DNA of 60,154 nt from Oscillospiraceae bacterium (GTDB lineage: Bacteria > Bacillota > Clostridia > UBA1381 > UBA9506). The position numbers were made by a program, and so were the translations under genes. The notes beneath the pieces were generated by a model. The model was not told the DNA's origin and did not search any database. It saw only the letters and a program-made list of their open reading frames with translations. Numbering within the stretch: the stretch's first letter is position 1; every line of letters begins with the position of its first letter. The DNA lies in assembly GCA_015068555.1 (NCBI GenBank), contig SVKI01000007.1, forward strand, positions 1 to 60,154, in the 5' to 3' direction. This document shows, piece after piece, positions 36,941 through 47,257 of this stretch.

Positions 36941-38485
36941 ATGGCTAAAAGAGCATTGCTTAGTGTATCAGATAAAAGCGGAATCGTAGAATTTGCAAAA
37001 GAACTCAAGGCCCTGGGCTTTGAAATTGTTTCAACCGGCGGAACCAAACGCGTTTTGGCAGAAGCAGGTATTGAAGTAACAGGTGTTTCGGAAATCACAG
37101 GTTTCCCCGAATGCTTAGATGGACGCGTAAAAACCCTGCATCCTAAAATTCACGCAGGCATTTTAGCGATGCGGTCAAACGAAGAACATATGGCACAGCT
37201 TCAGGAACTGGGTGTTGATACCATCGATGTTGTGGCAATTAACCTCTATCCTTTCAAGCAGACCATTCAAAAAGAAGGCGTCACCTTAGAAGATGCCATT
37301 GAGAATATCGATATCGGTGGTCCGACCATGATTCGTGCCGCTGCTAAAAACTATCAGGATGTGGCTGTGGTTGTTGACCCGGCTGACTATGAAACAGTCA
37401 TTGCTGAATATAAAGCAAATGGCGCCGTTGCCAAAGAAACTAAGTTTTACCTGGCATACAAAGTGTTTGAACACACGGCCGCTTATGATACCTTGATTTC
37501 TACATATTTAAGAAAGACCATCGGCAAAGAACTGTTCCCCAACAATCTTTCTTTGACCTTTGAAAAGGTGCAGGATATGCGATATGGCGAAAATCCGCAT
37601 CAGCAGGCTGTTTTCTATAAGGAAGTGGGCGCTTGCGCAGGTACTCTTTCTGCTGCGAAACAGCTGCACGGTAAAGAACTTTCTTATAACAACATTAACG
37701 ACGCTAACGGCGCGCTTGATCTGGTGAAGGAATTCACCGAGCCGACCGTCGTGGCCTGTAAGCATGCTAATCCTTGCGGTGTAGGCACCGGCAGCACCAT
37801 TTTCGAGGCGTATCAAAAAGCATACGAGGGTGATCCGGTATCCATCTTTGGCGGTATCATTGCGGCTAACCGCGAGATTGATGGCCCCACAGCTGAAATG
37901 ATGAGTAAAATTTTCCTTGAGATTATCGTGGCACCTTCTTTCTCTAAAGAAGCGCTTGACATTTTAACACAAAAGCAAAACATTCGATTGCTTGAACTGC
38001 CTGATATTGCTAAAAAAGCAGATATCAACGATTTTGATATGAAGAAGGTTATGGGCGGCCTGCTGGTACAACAGCGTGACACAGAGCTCTATGATGAGGA
38101 AAATTGGCAGGTTGTGACAAAGGCACAGCCCACAGAAGAGCAGATTCGCGATTTGAAATTTGCATGGAAAGTTGTAAAACATACAAAATCCAATGCCATT
38201 GCAGTTGCAAAAGACAACATGTCAATCGGCGTGGGCCCTGGCCAGACAAATCGCGTTATGGCGGCTCGCATTGCCTTTGATTATGCCGGTGAACGTGCTC
38301 AGGGTGCAGCGCTGGCATCTGATGCGTTCTTCCCCTTCCCTGATACAGTAGAAGAGGCTGCAAAGGCCGGTATCAAAGCCATTATTCAGCCCGGAGGTTC
38401 TAAAAAAGACCAGGAGTCTATCGATGCCTGTGATAAACATGGTATTGCTATGGTCTTTGTTGGAATGCGCCACTTTAAACACTAA
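36941..38485 (+). CDS. purH: AICAR transformylase / IMP cyclohydrolase
   Basis: 514 residues, bifunctional last two steps to IMP. N-terminal MGS-like IMPCH domain ([31 protein letters not shown]) and C-terminal transformylase domain with [12 protein letters not shown] and [14 protein letters not shown]. Full length. Confidence 0.97.
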   Translation: MAKRALLSVSDKSGIVEFAKELKALGFEIVSTGGTKRVLAEAGIEVTGVSEITGFPECLDGRVKTLHPKIHAGILAMRSNEEHMAQLQELGVDTIDVVAINLYPFKQTIQKEGVTLEDAIENIDIGGPTMIRAAAKNYQDVAVVVDPADYETVIAEYKANGAVAKETKFYLAYKVFEHTAAYDTLISTYLRKTIGKELFPNNLSLTFEKVQDMRYGENPHQQAVFYKEVGACAGTLSAAKQLHGKELSYNNINDANGALDLVKEFTEPTVVACKHANPCGVGTGSTIFEAYQKAYEGDPVSIFGGIIAANREIDGPTAEMMSKIFLEIIVAPSFSKEALDILTQKQNIRLLELPDIAKKADINDFDMKKVMGGLLVQQRDTELYDEENWQVVTKAQPTEEQIRDLKFAWKVVKHTKSNAIAVAKDNMSIGVGPGQTNRVMAARIAFDYAGERAQGAALASDAFFPFPDTVEEAAKAGIKAIIQPGGSKKDQESIDACDKHGIAMVFVGMRHFKH

Positions 38486-38499
38486 GAGGAGGAAGATTC

Positions 38500-39771
38500 A
38501 TGAAGGTTTTGGTTGTTGGCGGCGGAGGCCGTGAGCATACAATTATCTGGAAACTGGCACAAAGCCCGTTAAAGCCCGAACTTTATGCCGCACCGGGAAA
38601 CGGTGGCATAGCGGAACTTGCAACCTGTGTGAACATTAAGGCAACAGATGTTGAGGGCGTTGTGCGCTTTGCCAAAGAAGAAAAAATTGACCTGACTGTG
38701 GTTGCACCGGATGATCCTTTGATGCTTGGCATGGTAGACCGTTTGGAAGAAGAAGGCTTAAAGGCCTTTGGTCCCAGACAGAATGCAGCGATTATCGAAG
38801 GCAGCAAGGTCTTCAGTAAGGATTTAATGAAAAAATATGGTATACCTACAGCGGCTTATGAGGTTTTTGATGACAGCGAAAAAGCGCTTGATTACTTAAA
38901 AACAGTCAGCTTTCCCACGGTTATCAAGGCAGAAGGCCTGGCGCTGGGCAAAGGCGTTATCATTGCAGCAGATTATGCTGAGGCAGAAGAAGCTGTGCGT
39001 GATATTATGTGCGATAAGGTGTTCGGCGATGCGGGTAGCCGTGTTGTTGTAGAAGAATTTTTAACCGGTCAGGAGGTTTCCGTTTTAGCCTTTACAGACG
39101 GAAAAACCCTCTATCCCATGGTGAGCGCGCAAGACCACAAACGTGCTTATGATAATGACGAAGGCCTAAACACAGGCGGAATGGGCACGTTTTCTCCCAG
39201 TCGCTTGTATTCTGCAGCCATTCACGAAGAATGCATGCAAAATATCTTTTTGCCGACCGTAGAGGCTATGAAAAAAGAAGGCAGACCGTTTAAGGGCGTT
39301 TTATATTTCGGCCTGATTATGACCAAGCAAGGCGTTAAAGTGATTGAATATAATGCACGTTTTGGTGACCCTGAAACACAGGTTGTGTTGCCTCGCCTGA
39401 AAACCGACTTGCTTGAAATCTTCCTTGCAGTTGCAGAAGAAAGACTGGAAGAGATTACGGTTGAGTGGGAAGATAACGCAGCCGTTTGCGTGGTTATGGC
39501 TTCCGGCGGCTATCCTAAAAAATATGAAAGCGGCTTGCCGATTTCCGGTATTTCTGATGCAGAAGCTGTGGGTGATATCACGGTGTTCCATGCCGGAACA
39601 AGGCGCGAGGGAGACAGCCTGCTGACAGCCGGTGGTCGCGTTCTGGGCGTTACAGCAGTGAGCAAAACCTTAGATGAGGCAATTAAACTGGCCTATCAGG
39701 GTGTTTCTAAGATACACTTTGATAAAGCACACTATAGAACGGATATAGGTATCAAAAAAGAAGGTATTTAA
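38500..39771 (+). CDS. purD: GAR synthetase
   Basis: 423 residues. Phosphoribosylamine-glycine ligase with an ATP-grasp fold: VLVVGGGGREHTIIWKLAQS, VIKAEGLALGKGVIIA and EYNARFGDPETQVVLPRL. AGGAGGA gives the ribosome site. The genes purB, purC, purE, purL, purQ and purS are not in this window. Confidence 0.97.
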   Translation: MKVLVVGGGGREHTIIWKLAQSPLKPELYAAPGNGGIAELATCVNIKATDVEGVVRFAKEEKIDLTVVAPDDPLMLGMVDRLEEEGLKAFGPRQNAAIIEGSKVFSKDLMKKYGIPTAAYEVFDDSEKALDYLKTVSFPTVIKAEGLALGKGVIIAADYAEAEEAVRDIMCDKVFGDAGSRVVVEEFLTGQEVSVLAFTDGKTLYPMVSAQDHKRAYDNDEGLNTGGMGTFSPSRLYSAAIHEECMQNIFLPTVEAMKKEGRPFKGVLYFGLIMTKQGVKVIEYNARFGDPETQVVLPRLKTDLLEIFLAVAEERLEEITVEWEDNAAVCVVMASGGYPKKYESGLPISGISDAEAVGDITVFHAGTRREGDSLLTAGGRVLGVTAVSKTLDEAIKLAYQGVSKIHFDKAHYRTDIGIKKEGI

Positions 39772-39829
39772 TCTTGTCCTGGTAGTGGGTTTTTGTGCCC
39801 ATGCTTTTTATGGTGAAGGCAGGTTATAT

Positions 39830-40894
39830 ATGAAACATACAGATATTTTAGCGGCGATGATTTCGCCGCTTTGTTCTTGGTACGAAAAAAATAAGCGTGA
39901 TTTACCCTGGCGTAAAAACAGGGACCCTTACCGCGTTTGGGTATCAGAAATTATGCTCCAGCAAACGCGGGTAGAAGCGGCTCTGCCATATTACGAAAGA
40001 TTTCTGGAAGCACTACCTACAGTGTTTGATCTGGCTCGGGAGCCGGAAGAAAAACTTTTGAAGCTATGGGAAGGGCTTGGGTACTATAGCCGTGTAAAAA
40101 ACATGCAGAAAGCAGCTGCAATTATTGTGGCAGAGTATGGAGGTAGATTTCCTGAAGACGTAAAACTGCTGGAAAAATTACCGGGAATTGGAAGTTATAC
40201 GGCAGGTGCCATTGCTTCTATTGCGATGAACCTGCCGACGCCGGCGGTTGATGGCAATGTGCTGCGCGTGGCATCAAGACTCTGTGCAAATGATGAAGAT
40301 ATCATGCTTCCCAAAACAAAAAAGAGAGTGGAAGAGGAGCTTCGCCGGGTATATGGACAGGCAAAAGATGCAGGTGATTTAACCCAAGCTATTATGGAAT
40401 TGGGTGCTCTCGTTTGCATTCCGGGAAAGCCTAAGTGCGATATTTGCCCATTACGCTCTATCTGTCTTGCCTATGCCGGAAATCAAACAGAGTCTTTGCC
40501 TGTGCGGAATGTGCAGATTGAGAAAAAAAAGATAAAACGGACGGTATTCCTTATGCTTGCAGGGAATAAAGTGGCACTTGTTAAGCGAAATGAAACGGGG
40601 CCGCTTGCCGGCATGTGGGAATTTCCTTCGGTGGAGAAAAACCTCACGGCTAAAGATGCAGAGGCCTATCTGGAAGAAAAAGGGATTCTGCAAAAACCTT
40701 CTTCTTTTGTTAAAAGCCGCCATGTGTTTACACATCTTGTTTGGGATATGAAAAGTTTTGTAGTGGTCAATTGCGAAAAAAATGAGTCTTACACCTGGTT
40801 TACGGCAAAGGAACTAAAGGAAGAAGTGGCACTGCCATCGGCGATGAAACCGTTTTACAAGGCTTTGCTTGATGCGGGGCTACTGGATGCGTAA
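39830..40894 (+). CDS. mutY: A/G-specific adenine glycosylase MutY
   Basis: 354 residues from ATG 39830 (MKHTDILAAM). It removes A mispaired with 8-oxoG. Helix-hairpin-helix and catalytic region: LPWRKNRDPYRVWVSEIMLQQTRVEA, LPGIGSYTAGAIASIA, with the catalytic Asp in AVDGNVLRV. The [4Fe-4S] loop is CIPGKPKCDICPLRSIC. A C-terminal NUDIX-like 8-oxoG domain starts near residue 230 (KRTVFLMLAGNKVALVKR). An upstream GTG at 39785 is less likely. Confidence 0.95.
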   Translation: MKHTDILAAMISPLCSWYEKNKRDLPWRKNRDPYRVWVSEIMLQQTRVEAALPYYERFLEALPTVFDLAREPEEKLLKLWEGLGYYSRVKNMQKAAAIIVAEYGGRFPEDVKLLEKLPGIGSYTAGAIASIAMNLPTPAVDGNVLRVASRLCANDEDIMLPKTKKRVEEELRRVYGQAKDAGDLTQAIMELGALVCIPGKPKCDICPLRSICLAYAGNQTESLPVRNVQIEKKKIKRTVFLMLAGNKVALVKRNETGPLAGMWEFPSVEKNLTAKDAEAYLEEKGILQKPSSFVKSRHVFTHLVWDMKSFVVVNCEKNESYTWFTAKELKEEVALPSAMKPFYKALLDAGLLDA

Positions 40895-40902
40895 AAATAG
40901 GC

Positions 40903-40931
40903 TTTACTTTGGTTTTGATTTATGGTAGAAT
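40903..40931 (+). promoter_or_regulatory. Promoter of the Thr/Pro-rich protein gene
   Basis: TTTACT (40903-40908), 17-nt spacer, TAGAAT (40926-40931), 34 nt before the ATG; it may also drive tsaE-tsaB. Confidence 0.65.
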
Positions 40932-40965
40932 AAAATCAACTTATTATCAGTAACGGAGGCAGACT

Positions 40966-41427
40966 ATGAGTAGAAATACATCCGGCAAACAAAAACCTAA
41001 ATCATCTGCAACTAAAAAGGCACTCATTGCTTTGGGTGTTGTTTTAGTGCTTTTTGCGCTTTTTATGCTTTCCTTTTTTGTCACAACGTATTTATTGCAG
41101 CTAAATCAGGCTCCTAACGATATTGGTATCGAGCCTACACCAAAGCCCAGCTATGAAGAACTGGAAAAAATGGTGATTGAAAAGGAAGAAAGAATTCAGG
41201 AACTGGAAGACAGGTTGGAGACCTATCGAAATGCTGCCGGCGAAAACAAGGGTAAAGACCAGGCAACTGCGAAGCCAACAGTCAAGCCGACTTCGTCACC
41301 AACGGCGACGCCTACAAAAGCACCGACTGCTGCACCAACGAAGGCGCCGACCCAGACTCCGACAATTGTCCCCACACAGGCACCGGTGGCAACAAATGCC
41401 CCGGCCGAAACAGGTTCTGAGGCGTGA
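40966..41427 (+). CDS. Membrane-anchored coiled-coil protein with Thr/Pro tail
   Basis: 153 residues; no known family. A basic N-terminus (RNTSGKQKPKSSATKK) precedes one membrane helix at about 21-45. Residues 65-95 form a short coiled coil (YEELEKMVIEKEERIQELED). The tail from about 100 is a degenerate PT(x)(x)PT repeat, including KPTVKPTSSPTATPTKAPT, ending near GSEA. Such tails often cross the cell wall. It has its own promoter and no catalytic motif. Likely a type II membrane protein with an outside stalk. Function unknown. Confidence 0.75.
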   Translation: MSRNTSGKQKPKSSATKKALIALGVVLVLFALFMLSFFVTTYLLQLNQAPNDIGIEPTPKPSYEELEKMVIEKEERIQELEDRLETYRNAAGENKGKDQATAKPTVKPTSSPTATPTKAPTAAPTKAPTQTPTIVPTQAPVATNAPAETGSEA

Positions 41428-41440
41428 TGATAGGGCGGTT

Positions 41441-41872
41441 ATGATGAAGAAAACATATATAACATCGGGTGAAGAAGAAACCCGCAAGATAGCAGAAGAA
41501 TTAGCCAAAACGCTAAAGCGCGGTCAAACGGTTTGTCTGCGTGGTGATTTGGGCGTAGGTAAAACTGTGTTTGCCAAAGGCCTTTGTGCCGCTTTGGGCA
41601 TAGAGGAGCATGTAAGCAGTCCTACGTTTACACTTGTAAATGAATATGAATCCAGCCTCGGTATGCTTTACCACTTTGATTTGTATCGCATAGAAGAGGA
41701 AGATGAACTGTATGAAATTGGATTTTTAGATTTTGTCAATGGAAACGGTATCGCTCTGATTGAATGGCCGGAACGAGCAGAAACGGCACTTCCTGATGAA
41801 CGCATAGAGATATATATTATGCGTGAGGGAGATAATACGAGGCGAATCACTGTTGAGGAGCAAACAGCATGA
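41441..41872 (+). CDS. tsaE: tRNA t6A synthesis ATPase TsaE
   Basis: 143 residues. Walker A GDLGVGKTVFAKGL, SPTFTLVNEYE and the later HFDLYRIEEEDELYEIGF are typical. TsaE drives turnover of the TsaB-TsaD complex that makes threonylcarbamoyl-A37. The frame is open further upstream across the previous gene, but ATG 41441 with AGGGCGG is the natural start. It overlaps tsaB by 4 nt. Confidence 0.94.
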   Translation: MMKKTYITSGEEETRKIAEELAKTLKRGQTVCLRGDLGVGKTVFAKGLCAALGIEEHVSSPTFTLVNEYESSLGMLYHFDLYRIEEEDELYEIGFLDFVNGNGIALIEWPERAETALPDERIEIYIMREGDNTRRITVEEQTA

Positions 41873-42558
41873 TTGTGTTAGGAATTGATGCGTCATCTGA
41901 CGCGGCAGCTGCAGCAATTGTGGCTGACGGCGTGCTTTTATGTGAGCACACCTTAAATAATGGGAAAAACCATTCGGTTAAGTTGCTTCCCATGGTAGAA
42001 AATATGCTGGCAGAAACCGGATTGGATTTTGCAGATATTGATGTATATGCCTGCGGCGTAGGGCCGGGCTCTTTTACCGGCGTACGAATTGGCGTTGCAA
42101 CCATCAAGGGCTTTGCGCAAAGCTGGAATAAACCGGTTGTCGAGGTTTCAAGTCTTGCCGCTTTAGCTGAAAATCTGCGGGGTTATGAAGGCATCCGCGT
42201 GGCTGCTGTTCATGCACGAGTGGATGAATTGTTCTGCGCGGCCTATGATAGTGATGATGAGCCGATTATAGAACCCTGTGTGATGAAGATTCACGAACTT
42301 AAAAATGCTTTAGAGCCTGATTCATGTATGCTGGTTGGTAACGGCGCCTTGATGAATCGTGAGGTCTTTGTAGAAAGTTTGGGAGAAAATGCCATTCCCA
42401 CATCTTGTGCTCTGCATGTGATTCGGGGTGGAGCAGTGGCAGAACTTGGTTATAAACTGGCCGCGCAGGGCATCACCTGTTCGTACGAACAGGCGGCGCC
42501 TGTATATTTGCGGGTATCACAAGCCGAACGAGAATATAATGAAAAAAATAAGAAATAA
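41869..42558 (+). CDS. tsaB: tRNA t6A synthesis subunit TsaB
   Basis: 229 residues. ASKHA-fold inactive paralogue of TsaD: VLGIDASSDAAAAAIVADG, VGPGSFTGVRIGVATIKGFAQ. It partners TsaD, which is not in the window. Coupled by ATGA overlap with tsaE. Confidence 0.94.
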   Translation: MIVLGIDASSDAAAAAIVADGVLLCEHTLNNGKNHSVKLLPMVENMLAETGLDFADIDVYACGVGPGSFTGVRIGVATIKGFAQSWNKPVVEVSSLAALAENLRGYEGIRVAAVHARVDELFCAAYDSDDEPIIEPCVMKIHELKNALEPDSCMLVGNGALMNREVFVESLGENAIPTSCALHVIRGGAVAELGYKLAAQGITCSYEQAAPVYLRVSQAEREYNEKNKK

Positions 42559-42576
42559 AATCTGGGAGGAAATGAC

Positions 42577-43011
42577 ATGATTATTATTGGTAGTGACCAC
42601 GGTGCATTTGAGTTAAAGGCAGTTTTATCTGAACACTTAAAGGCGAAAGGTAAAGAGGTTATTGACTGCGGAACCTATGACGGAAGCAGTGTAGACTATC
42701 CGGATATCGCACAGAAGGTGTGTGAAAAGGTAAAAGAAGGTGAAGCAGAATTTGGTATTTTGCTTTGCGGCACGGGCATTGGCATTTCCATTGCGGCAAA
42801 TAAAATTGATGGGATTCGTTGCGCCCTGTTAAACACAGAATACGCAGCAGAAAAAGCAAAACAGCATAACAATGCCAATGTGATTGCCATGGGCGGACGC
42901 GTACTGGGTCCTGATCTTGCCAAGAACATTTTAGATGCATTTATGAATGCTGAATTTGAAGGCGGACGCCATCAGAATCGCTTAGATAAGATTCATGCCT
43001 TGGAAAAATAA
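42577..43011 (+). CDS. rpiB: Ribose-5-phosphate isomerase B
   Basis: 144 residues. RpiB interconverts ribose-5-P and ribulose-5-P. Motifs IGSDHGAFELK, DCGTYDGSSVDYPD, GILLCGTGIGISIAANK (catalytic Cys) and RCALLNTEYAAEKAKQHNNA match the family. GGGAGG precedes the ATG. Confidence 0.95.
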   Translation: MIIIGSDHGAFELKAVLSEHLKAKGKEVIDCGTYDGSSVDYPDIAQKVCEKVKEGEAEFGILLCGTGIGISIAANKIDGIRCALLNTEYAAEKAKQHNNANVIAMGGRVLGPDLAKNILDAFMNAEFEGGRHQNRLDKIHALEK

Positions 43012-43031
43012 ATAACTAAGGGGGCAACATC

Positions 43032-43550
43032 ATGCAAAGAAGAGATAAAATCAACTATTACCTGGACATTGCACAAACCGTATCGGAGCGGGGCACATGC
43101 CTACGCCGGAACTATGGTGCTATTTTGGTTAAAAATGATGAAATTATTTCCACCGGTTACACGGGCGCACCGCGCGGTCGTAAAAACTGTATTGATCTTG
43201 GTGTTTGCTTGCGTGAAAAATTACAGATTCCATCCGGTGAGCGTTATGAGCTTTGCCGCTCTGTGCATGCGGAAGCAAACTGCATCATCAGTGCATCCCG
43301 CCGCGACATGATCGGCTCTACTTTATATCTTGCTTGCCGTGATGCGAAAACCGGCGAGCTGATGTCGGGTACATCCAGCTGTGCTATGTGCAAACGTCTG
43401 ATTATCAATGCTGGTATTAAAGAAGTGATTGTGCGTGACACGAAGGATGAATATCGCATTGTGAATGTAGGGAAGTGGATTAGCCAGGATGACAGTTTAC
43501 CTGAAGAAATAGCATCTGACGCCGATATCTTCAGAAAAATAAAAAGATAA
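43032..43550 (+). CDS. dCMP deaminase
   Basis: 172 residues. Zinc-dependent deoxycytidylate deaminase, giving dUMP for thymidylate synthesis. Catalytic HAEAN (H79, E81) and zinc ligands SSCAMC (C117, C120); the first part, GTCLRRNYGAILVKNDEIISTGYTG, fits the family. Ends at a strong terminator, tail to tail with spo0A. Confidence 0.93.
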   Translation: MQRRDKINYYLDIAQTVSERGTCLRRNYGAILVKNDEIISTGYTGAPRGRKNCIDLGVCLREKLQIPSGERYELCRSVHAEANCIISASRRDMIGSTLYLACRDAKTGELMSGTSSCAMCKRLIINAGIKEVIVRDTKDEYRIVNVGKWISQDDSLPEEIASDADIFRKIKR

Positions 43551-43589
43551 GGCACTGTTTTTGGGGGGCATAAAACAGTGCCTTTTTTT
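43551..43589 (+). terminator. Terminator after dCMP deaminase
   Basis: GGCACTGTTTT (43551-43561) / AAAACAGTGCC (43572-43582), 10-nt loop, seven T. It can also act on the opposite strand for spo0A only weakly. Confidence 0.9.
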
Positions 43590-43644
43590 ATTGCAAACGC
43601 TATTGAATTTGCAGGGGTCAACAGCGTTAACAAACATATTAATT

Positions 43645-44481
43645 CTAAAAATTAGCGGTGTTTTTTAATTTCAGACGGATAGAATCAGAAATCATGGCTA
43701 TAAATTCGCCGTTGGTGGGCTTGCCCTTATTGGTATCAATTGTGTATCCGAAAATGCTGTTTAGAATTTCTTCTCTTCCGCGATTCCAGGCCACCTCGAT
43801 TGCGTGGCGGATGGCCCGCTCCACCCGGGAGGAGGTTGTCTGGTAGTTGCGGGCCACCGTGGGATATAACATTTTGGTGATGGAATTGATAAATTCTTTA
43901 TCACGGATGCAGAGCGTTATTGCTTCGCGTAGGTAGTTATAGCCTTTAATGTGTGCCGGAACGCCGATTTCATGGATAACGCCAGTGATAATGGCTTCTA
44001 AATTATCTTCATTTACACTTTTGGAATCCGGGACATTATCTTTAGTCAGCGAGAAGATATCCTCTTTCTTTGCCAGTAAATCAACCCCAAACGCGGCGGG
44101 TTTTTGCTGCATAGCCTGTCGGATTCTTTTTAAAACAATTTCATGATCCGGCAAAGGCTTTATTAAATAGTATTGCGCGCCCAGTTGCAGCGTCTTTCGT
44201 GTGACATTATCGTGATTGATAGCAGATACAATTATAATTTCCGGCTTTTTGGAAAGATTCTTTTTTTGCAACTGTTCCAAAAGCTCTATGCCGTCCATTT
44301 TCGGCATCACAACATCCAGTACAACGACATCGGGCAATTCGTTTTCTATTATATCCAAACCGTCATAGCCGTTATGCGCGACGCCGACGGTTTCCATATC
44401 CTCGCTTTCGTCTATTTCTTTTCGTAAGCCCTGAGAAAGCTCTTTGTTGTCCTCAATTATTGCCACAGTGATTTTTTCCAT
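43645..44481 (-). CDS. spo0A: Sporulation master regulator Spo0A
   Basis: 278 residues from ATG 44481 ([11 protein letters not shown]), which has AAGGAGG upstream; the in-frame TTG at 44502 overlaps that site. N-terminal receiver with acidic residues at 10-11 and phosphorylated D56 ([12 protein letters not shown]), and C-terminal Spo0A DNA-binding domain ([22 protein letters not shown]... and [21 protein letters not shown]). Phosphorylated Spo0A commits cells to sporulation. In many Firmicutes spoIVB lies upstream, but here pnp is divergent, so spo0A has moved or been separated. Confidence 0.97.
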   Translation of the reverse strand: MEKITVAIIEDNKELSQGLRKEIDESEDMETVGVAHNGYDGLDIIENELPDVVVLDVVMPKMDGIELLEQLQKKNLSKKPEIIIVSAINHDNVTRKTLQLGAQYYLIKPLPDHEIVLKRIRQAMQQKPAAFGVDLLAKKEDIFSLTKDNVPDSKSVNEDNLEAIITGVIHEIGVPAHIKGYNYLREAITLCIRDKEFINSITKMLYPTVARNYQTTSSRVERAIRHAIEVAWNRGREEILNSIFGYTIDTNKGKPTNGEFIAMISDSIRLKLKNTANF

Positions 44482-44543
44482 ATGTGAAATCCTCCTTAAC
44501 AAAATTAAATACCATTTTTTTACAATTCTCTGTTGATGTGGCT

Positions 44544-44573
44544 ATTATATCACCATTGTTTAACAAATTGCAA
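44544..44573 (-). promoter_or_regulatory. spo0A promoter
   Basis: Minus strand -35 TTGCAA (44568-44573), 18-nt spacer, extended -10 TGATATAAT (core 44544-44549), about 63 nt before the ATG. Confidence 0.65.
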
Positions 44574-44895
44574 GCTATAAATTGGAAATAAATGTATATT
44601 TTTGGAAGTTTGTAAAATTGTTTCAAAAACAGCACGCTATAGCGTAAAAAAAGAACAAAAGGCGACACAGATTCGCCGAAAAGTGTCAAAAAATGTATGT
44701 GATTTTTTTAAGAGTTTTTTTACATTTGAGGGAGTTTGTCGTCCTGCGTCAATTTTTGTGGTTAAATGGTTGCCAAATTAATTGCAGAGCGGAGAAAGAG
44801 CAGACGGGCAAAGTGCACAAAAAGCAGAGACGAAAACAGGTTAATAATTGTTTATAATTTAATGATTGATTTCTATTTATTTTATAGAGGATATA
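44574..44895. other. Gene-free part of the spo0A-pnp divergent gap
   Basis: No ORF. AT-rich, with a possible Spo0A-box-like TGTCAAA on the plus strand near 44684 (a one-base departure from TGTCGAA); one such match in AT-rich DNA is weak evidence for autoregulation. Nothing else was recognised. Confidence 0.35.
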
Positions 44896-44904
44896 TGATA
44901 TAAT
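44896..44904 (+). promoter_or_regulatory. Extended -10 promoter of pnp
   Basis: TG followed by TATAAT (44899-44904) one base later; no good -35 was seen. Confidence 0.5.
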
Positions 44905-44922
44905 ATATCTTGGATAAGCTTG

Positions 44923-45012
44923 AAAGATAAGATGTAAGAAACAAGCCGCAAAGCGGTAACGGTTTTGTTTTGCGTTTTGTTTCTTATCTCTTGCTTTTAA
45001 GCGTATCTATAC
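44923..45012 (+). promoter_or_regulatory. Structured pnp leader
   Basis: TAAGAAACAA pairs with TTGTTTCTTA over about 50 nt, and a small hairpin CCGCAAAGCGG stands inside. A similar long stem in the E. coli pnp leader is cut by RNase III and used for PNPase self-repression. Whether this one works likewise is an inference. Confidence 0.5.
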
Positions 45013-45034
45013 TATAATTTTATGGAGGCTTATT

Positions 45035-47134
45035 ATGTTTAAAAGCTATCAAATGGAACTGGCGGGTCGTCCGCTGGTTATCGAGACCGGCAAGTATGCA
45101 GAGCTGGCCGGCGGTGCTGTTATGGTTCGCTATGGCGATACTGTTATTTTATCAACGGCAACTGCATCTGCAAAACCCAGAGACGGTATTGACTTCTTCC
45201 CCTTAAGCGTTGATTTTGAAGAAAAGCTGTATGCGGTTGGTAAAATCCCCGGCGGCTTCATTAAGCGCGAAGGCAGACCTACCGAAAAAGCAATCCTGGC
45301 TTCCCGTGTAATTGACAGACCGATTCGTCCTTTGTTCCCAAAGGATCTGCGCAATGATGTTGGCGTTGTGAACACGGTTTTATCCGTTGAGCAGGATAAC
45401 TCACCTGAAATCACCGCTATGATTGGTACTTCCTGTGCCATCAGCATTTCAGACATTCCTTTTGCGGGCCCCATCGGCGGCGTTGTTGTAGGCTATGTTG
45501 ACGGTAAGCATGTCATCAACCCCACCAGCGAACAGCGTGAAAAGAGCTTGCTTAACATGACTGTTGCAGGCACTAAAGAAAAGGTTGTTATGATCGAAGC
45601 CGGTGCCAAGGAAGTTTCTGAAGATGTTGTTTTTGAAGGCATTCAGCTTGCACATGAAGAAATCAAAAAGATTTGCGACTTCATTGCCGGCATTCAGGCA
45701 GAAGTAGGCAAGCCCAAGTTCAGCTATGAACCCCATGTGGTAGATGAAGCATTATTTGCTGATATTAAAGCATTTGCAGAAGACAAGTTAAAGGTTGCTT
45801 TAGATACGGATGATAAAAACATCCGTGAGCAAAACCTCAAGGTTGTATATGCTGAACTCTATGAACACTATGCAGATAAGTACAACGAAGAAGAGCATGG
45901 CGCAGCGATCGTTGAAGCTATGGAAAAACTGCAGAAGCAGATTGTTCGTCGTTGGATTTTAGATGAAGGTAAGCGCGTAGACGGCCGTGGTATCACCGAT
46001 ATCCGTCCTCTTTCTGCTGAAGTTGGCATTCTGCCCAGAACACACGGTTCCGGTATGTTCAAACGTGGCCAGACACAGGTTTTAACCGTGGCTACTTTAG
46101 GTGCCATGGGTGATGCACAGGCTTTAGACGGCATTGATTTGGATGACCAGAAGCGCTACATGCATCATTATAACTTCCCCTCCTATTCCGTTGGTGAAAC
46201 CCGTCCTTCCAGAGGACCGGGACGTCGTGAAATCGGTCACGGTGCGTTGGCAGAACGTGCTCTTGAGCCTGTACTGCCTTCTGAAGAGGAATTCCCCTAT
46301 GCTATTCGTCTGGTTTCTGAAGTGCTCAGCTCTAACGGCAGTACCTCTCAGGCCAGCACCTGTGCAAGCACACTGGCACTGATGGATGCAGGTGTTCCCA
46401 TTAAGGCGCCTGTTGCCGGTATCTCTGTTGGTCTGGTAACAGAAGGCGAACGCTTCATTACCATGGTTGACATCCAGGGCCTTGAAGACTTCTATGGCGA
46501 TATGGACTTTAAAGTGGCCGGTACCAAAGAAGGTATCACCGCTATCCAGATGGATATTAAGATTGACGGCTTAACACCGCAGATCATTAAGCAGGCTTTG
46601 GCACAGACTAAAAACGCCCGCTTCCACATTATTGATGAAGTGCTGTTAAAGACCATTGATGCGCCGAGAGAATCTCTTTCTCAGTATGCGCCGAAGATTT
46701 ACACCATGACAATTGATACTGATAAAATCAGAGACGTGATCGGCTCCGGTGGTAAAACCATTCAGAAGATTATTGCTGAAACCGGCGTTAAAATCGATAT
46801 CGAGGATGACGGTAAGGTATACATTGCAACCTCTGATGAAGCAATGGCAATGAAGACCATCGAAATCATCAAGGGCTTAACCGGCAATATCGAAATCGGC
46901 TCTATCTACAAAGGTAAGGTTGTAAACATTCTGCCTTTTGGTGCGTTTGTAGAATTCCTGCCCGGCAAAGATGGTATGGTTCACATTTCCAAGCTTGCCA
47001 ACAAGCGCGTAGAAAAGGTAGAAGATGAAGTACAGGTTGGCGATGAGATTATGGTTAAGGTTATCGAAATTGACCGTCAGGGCAGAATTAACCTTTCCAG
47101 AAAAGATGCCATGAACGAACTGAATCTCTGGTAA
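45035..47134 (+). CDS. pnp: Polynucleotide phosphorylase
   Basis: 699 residues, 3'-5' phosphorolytic RNA exonuclease of RNA decay. Two RNase PH domains around a helical linker, then KH ([20 protein letters not shown]) and S1 ([20 protein letters not shown]) domains. Catalytic-region [21 protein letters not shown] is intact in the form [18 protein letters not shown]. Usually rpsO lies directly upstream; here pnp stands alone with its own leader. Confidence 0.97.
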   Translation: MFKSYQMELAGRPLVIETGKYAELAGGAVMVRYGDTVILSTATASAKPRDGIDFFPLSVDFEEKLYAVGKIPGGFIKREGRPTEKAILASRVIDRPIRPLFPKDLRNDVGVVNTVLSVEQDNSPEITAMIGTSCAISISDIPFAGPIGGVVVGYVDGKHVINPTSEQREKSLLNMTVAGTKEKVVMIEAGAKEVSEDVVFEGIQLAHEEIKKICDFIAGIQAEVGKPKFSYEPHVVDEALFADIKAFAEDKLKVALDTDDKNIREQNLKVVYAELYEHYADKYNEEEHGAAIVEAMEKLQKQIVRRWILDEGKRVDGRGITDIRPLSAEVGILPRTHGSGMFKRGQTQVLTVATLGAMGDAQALDGIDLDDQKRYMHHYNFPSYSVGETRPSRGPGRREIGHGALAERALEPVLPSEEEFPYAIRLVSEVLSSNGSTSQASTCASTLALMDAGVPIKAPVAGISVGLVTEGERFITMVDIQGLEDFYGDMDFKVAGTKEGITAIQMDIKIDGLTPQIIKQALAQTKNARFHIIDEVLLKTIDAPRESLSQYAPKIYTMTIDTDKIRDVIGSGGKTIQKIIAETGVKIDIEDDGKVYIATSDEAMAMKTIEIIKGLTGNIEIGSIYKGKVVNILPFGAFVEFLPGKDGMVHISKLANKRVEKVEDEVQVGDEIMVKVIEIDRQGRINLSRKDAMNELNLW

Positions 47135-47176
47135 AAACAGGCGACGAGAAGTCTCACGCCGTAGGTTATTAAATGA

Positions 47177-47220
47177 AAAAACGCGGCGGTACGGGGTAGC
47201 CTGTTCCGCTGCGTTTTCTT
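47177..47220 (+). terminator. Terminator after pnp
   Basis: AAAACGC plus GGCGG pair with CCGC plus GCGTTTT with small internal mismatches; the T-run TTTTCTT ends the hairpin. Confidence 0.65.
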
Positions 47221-47257
47221 GTATACACGCACACAAGATTTTTAAGAAAGGAAGGGT

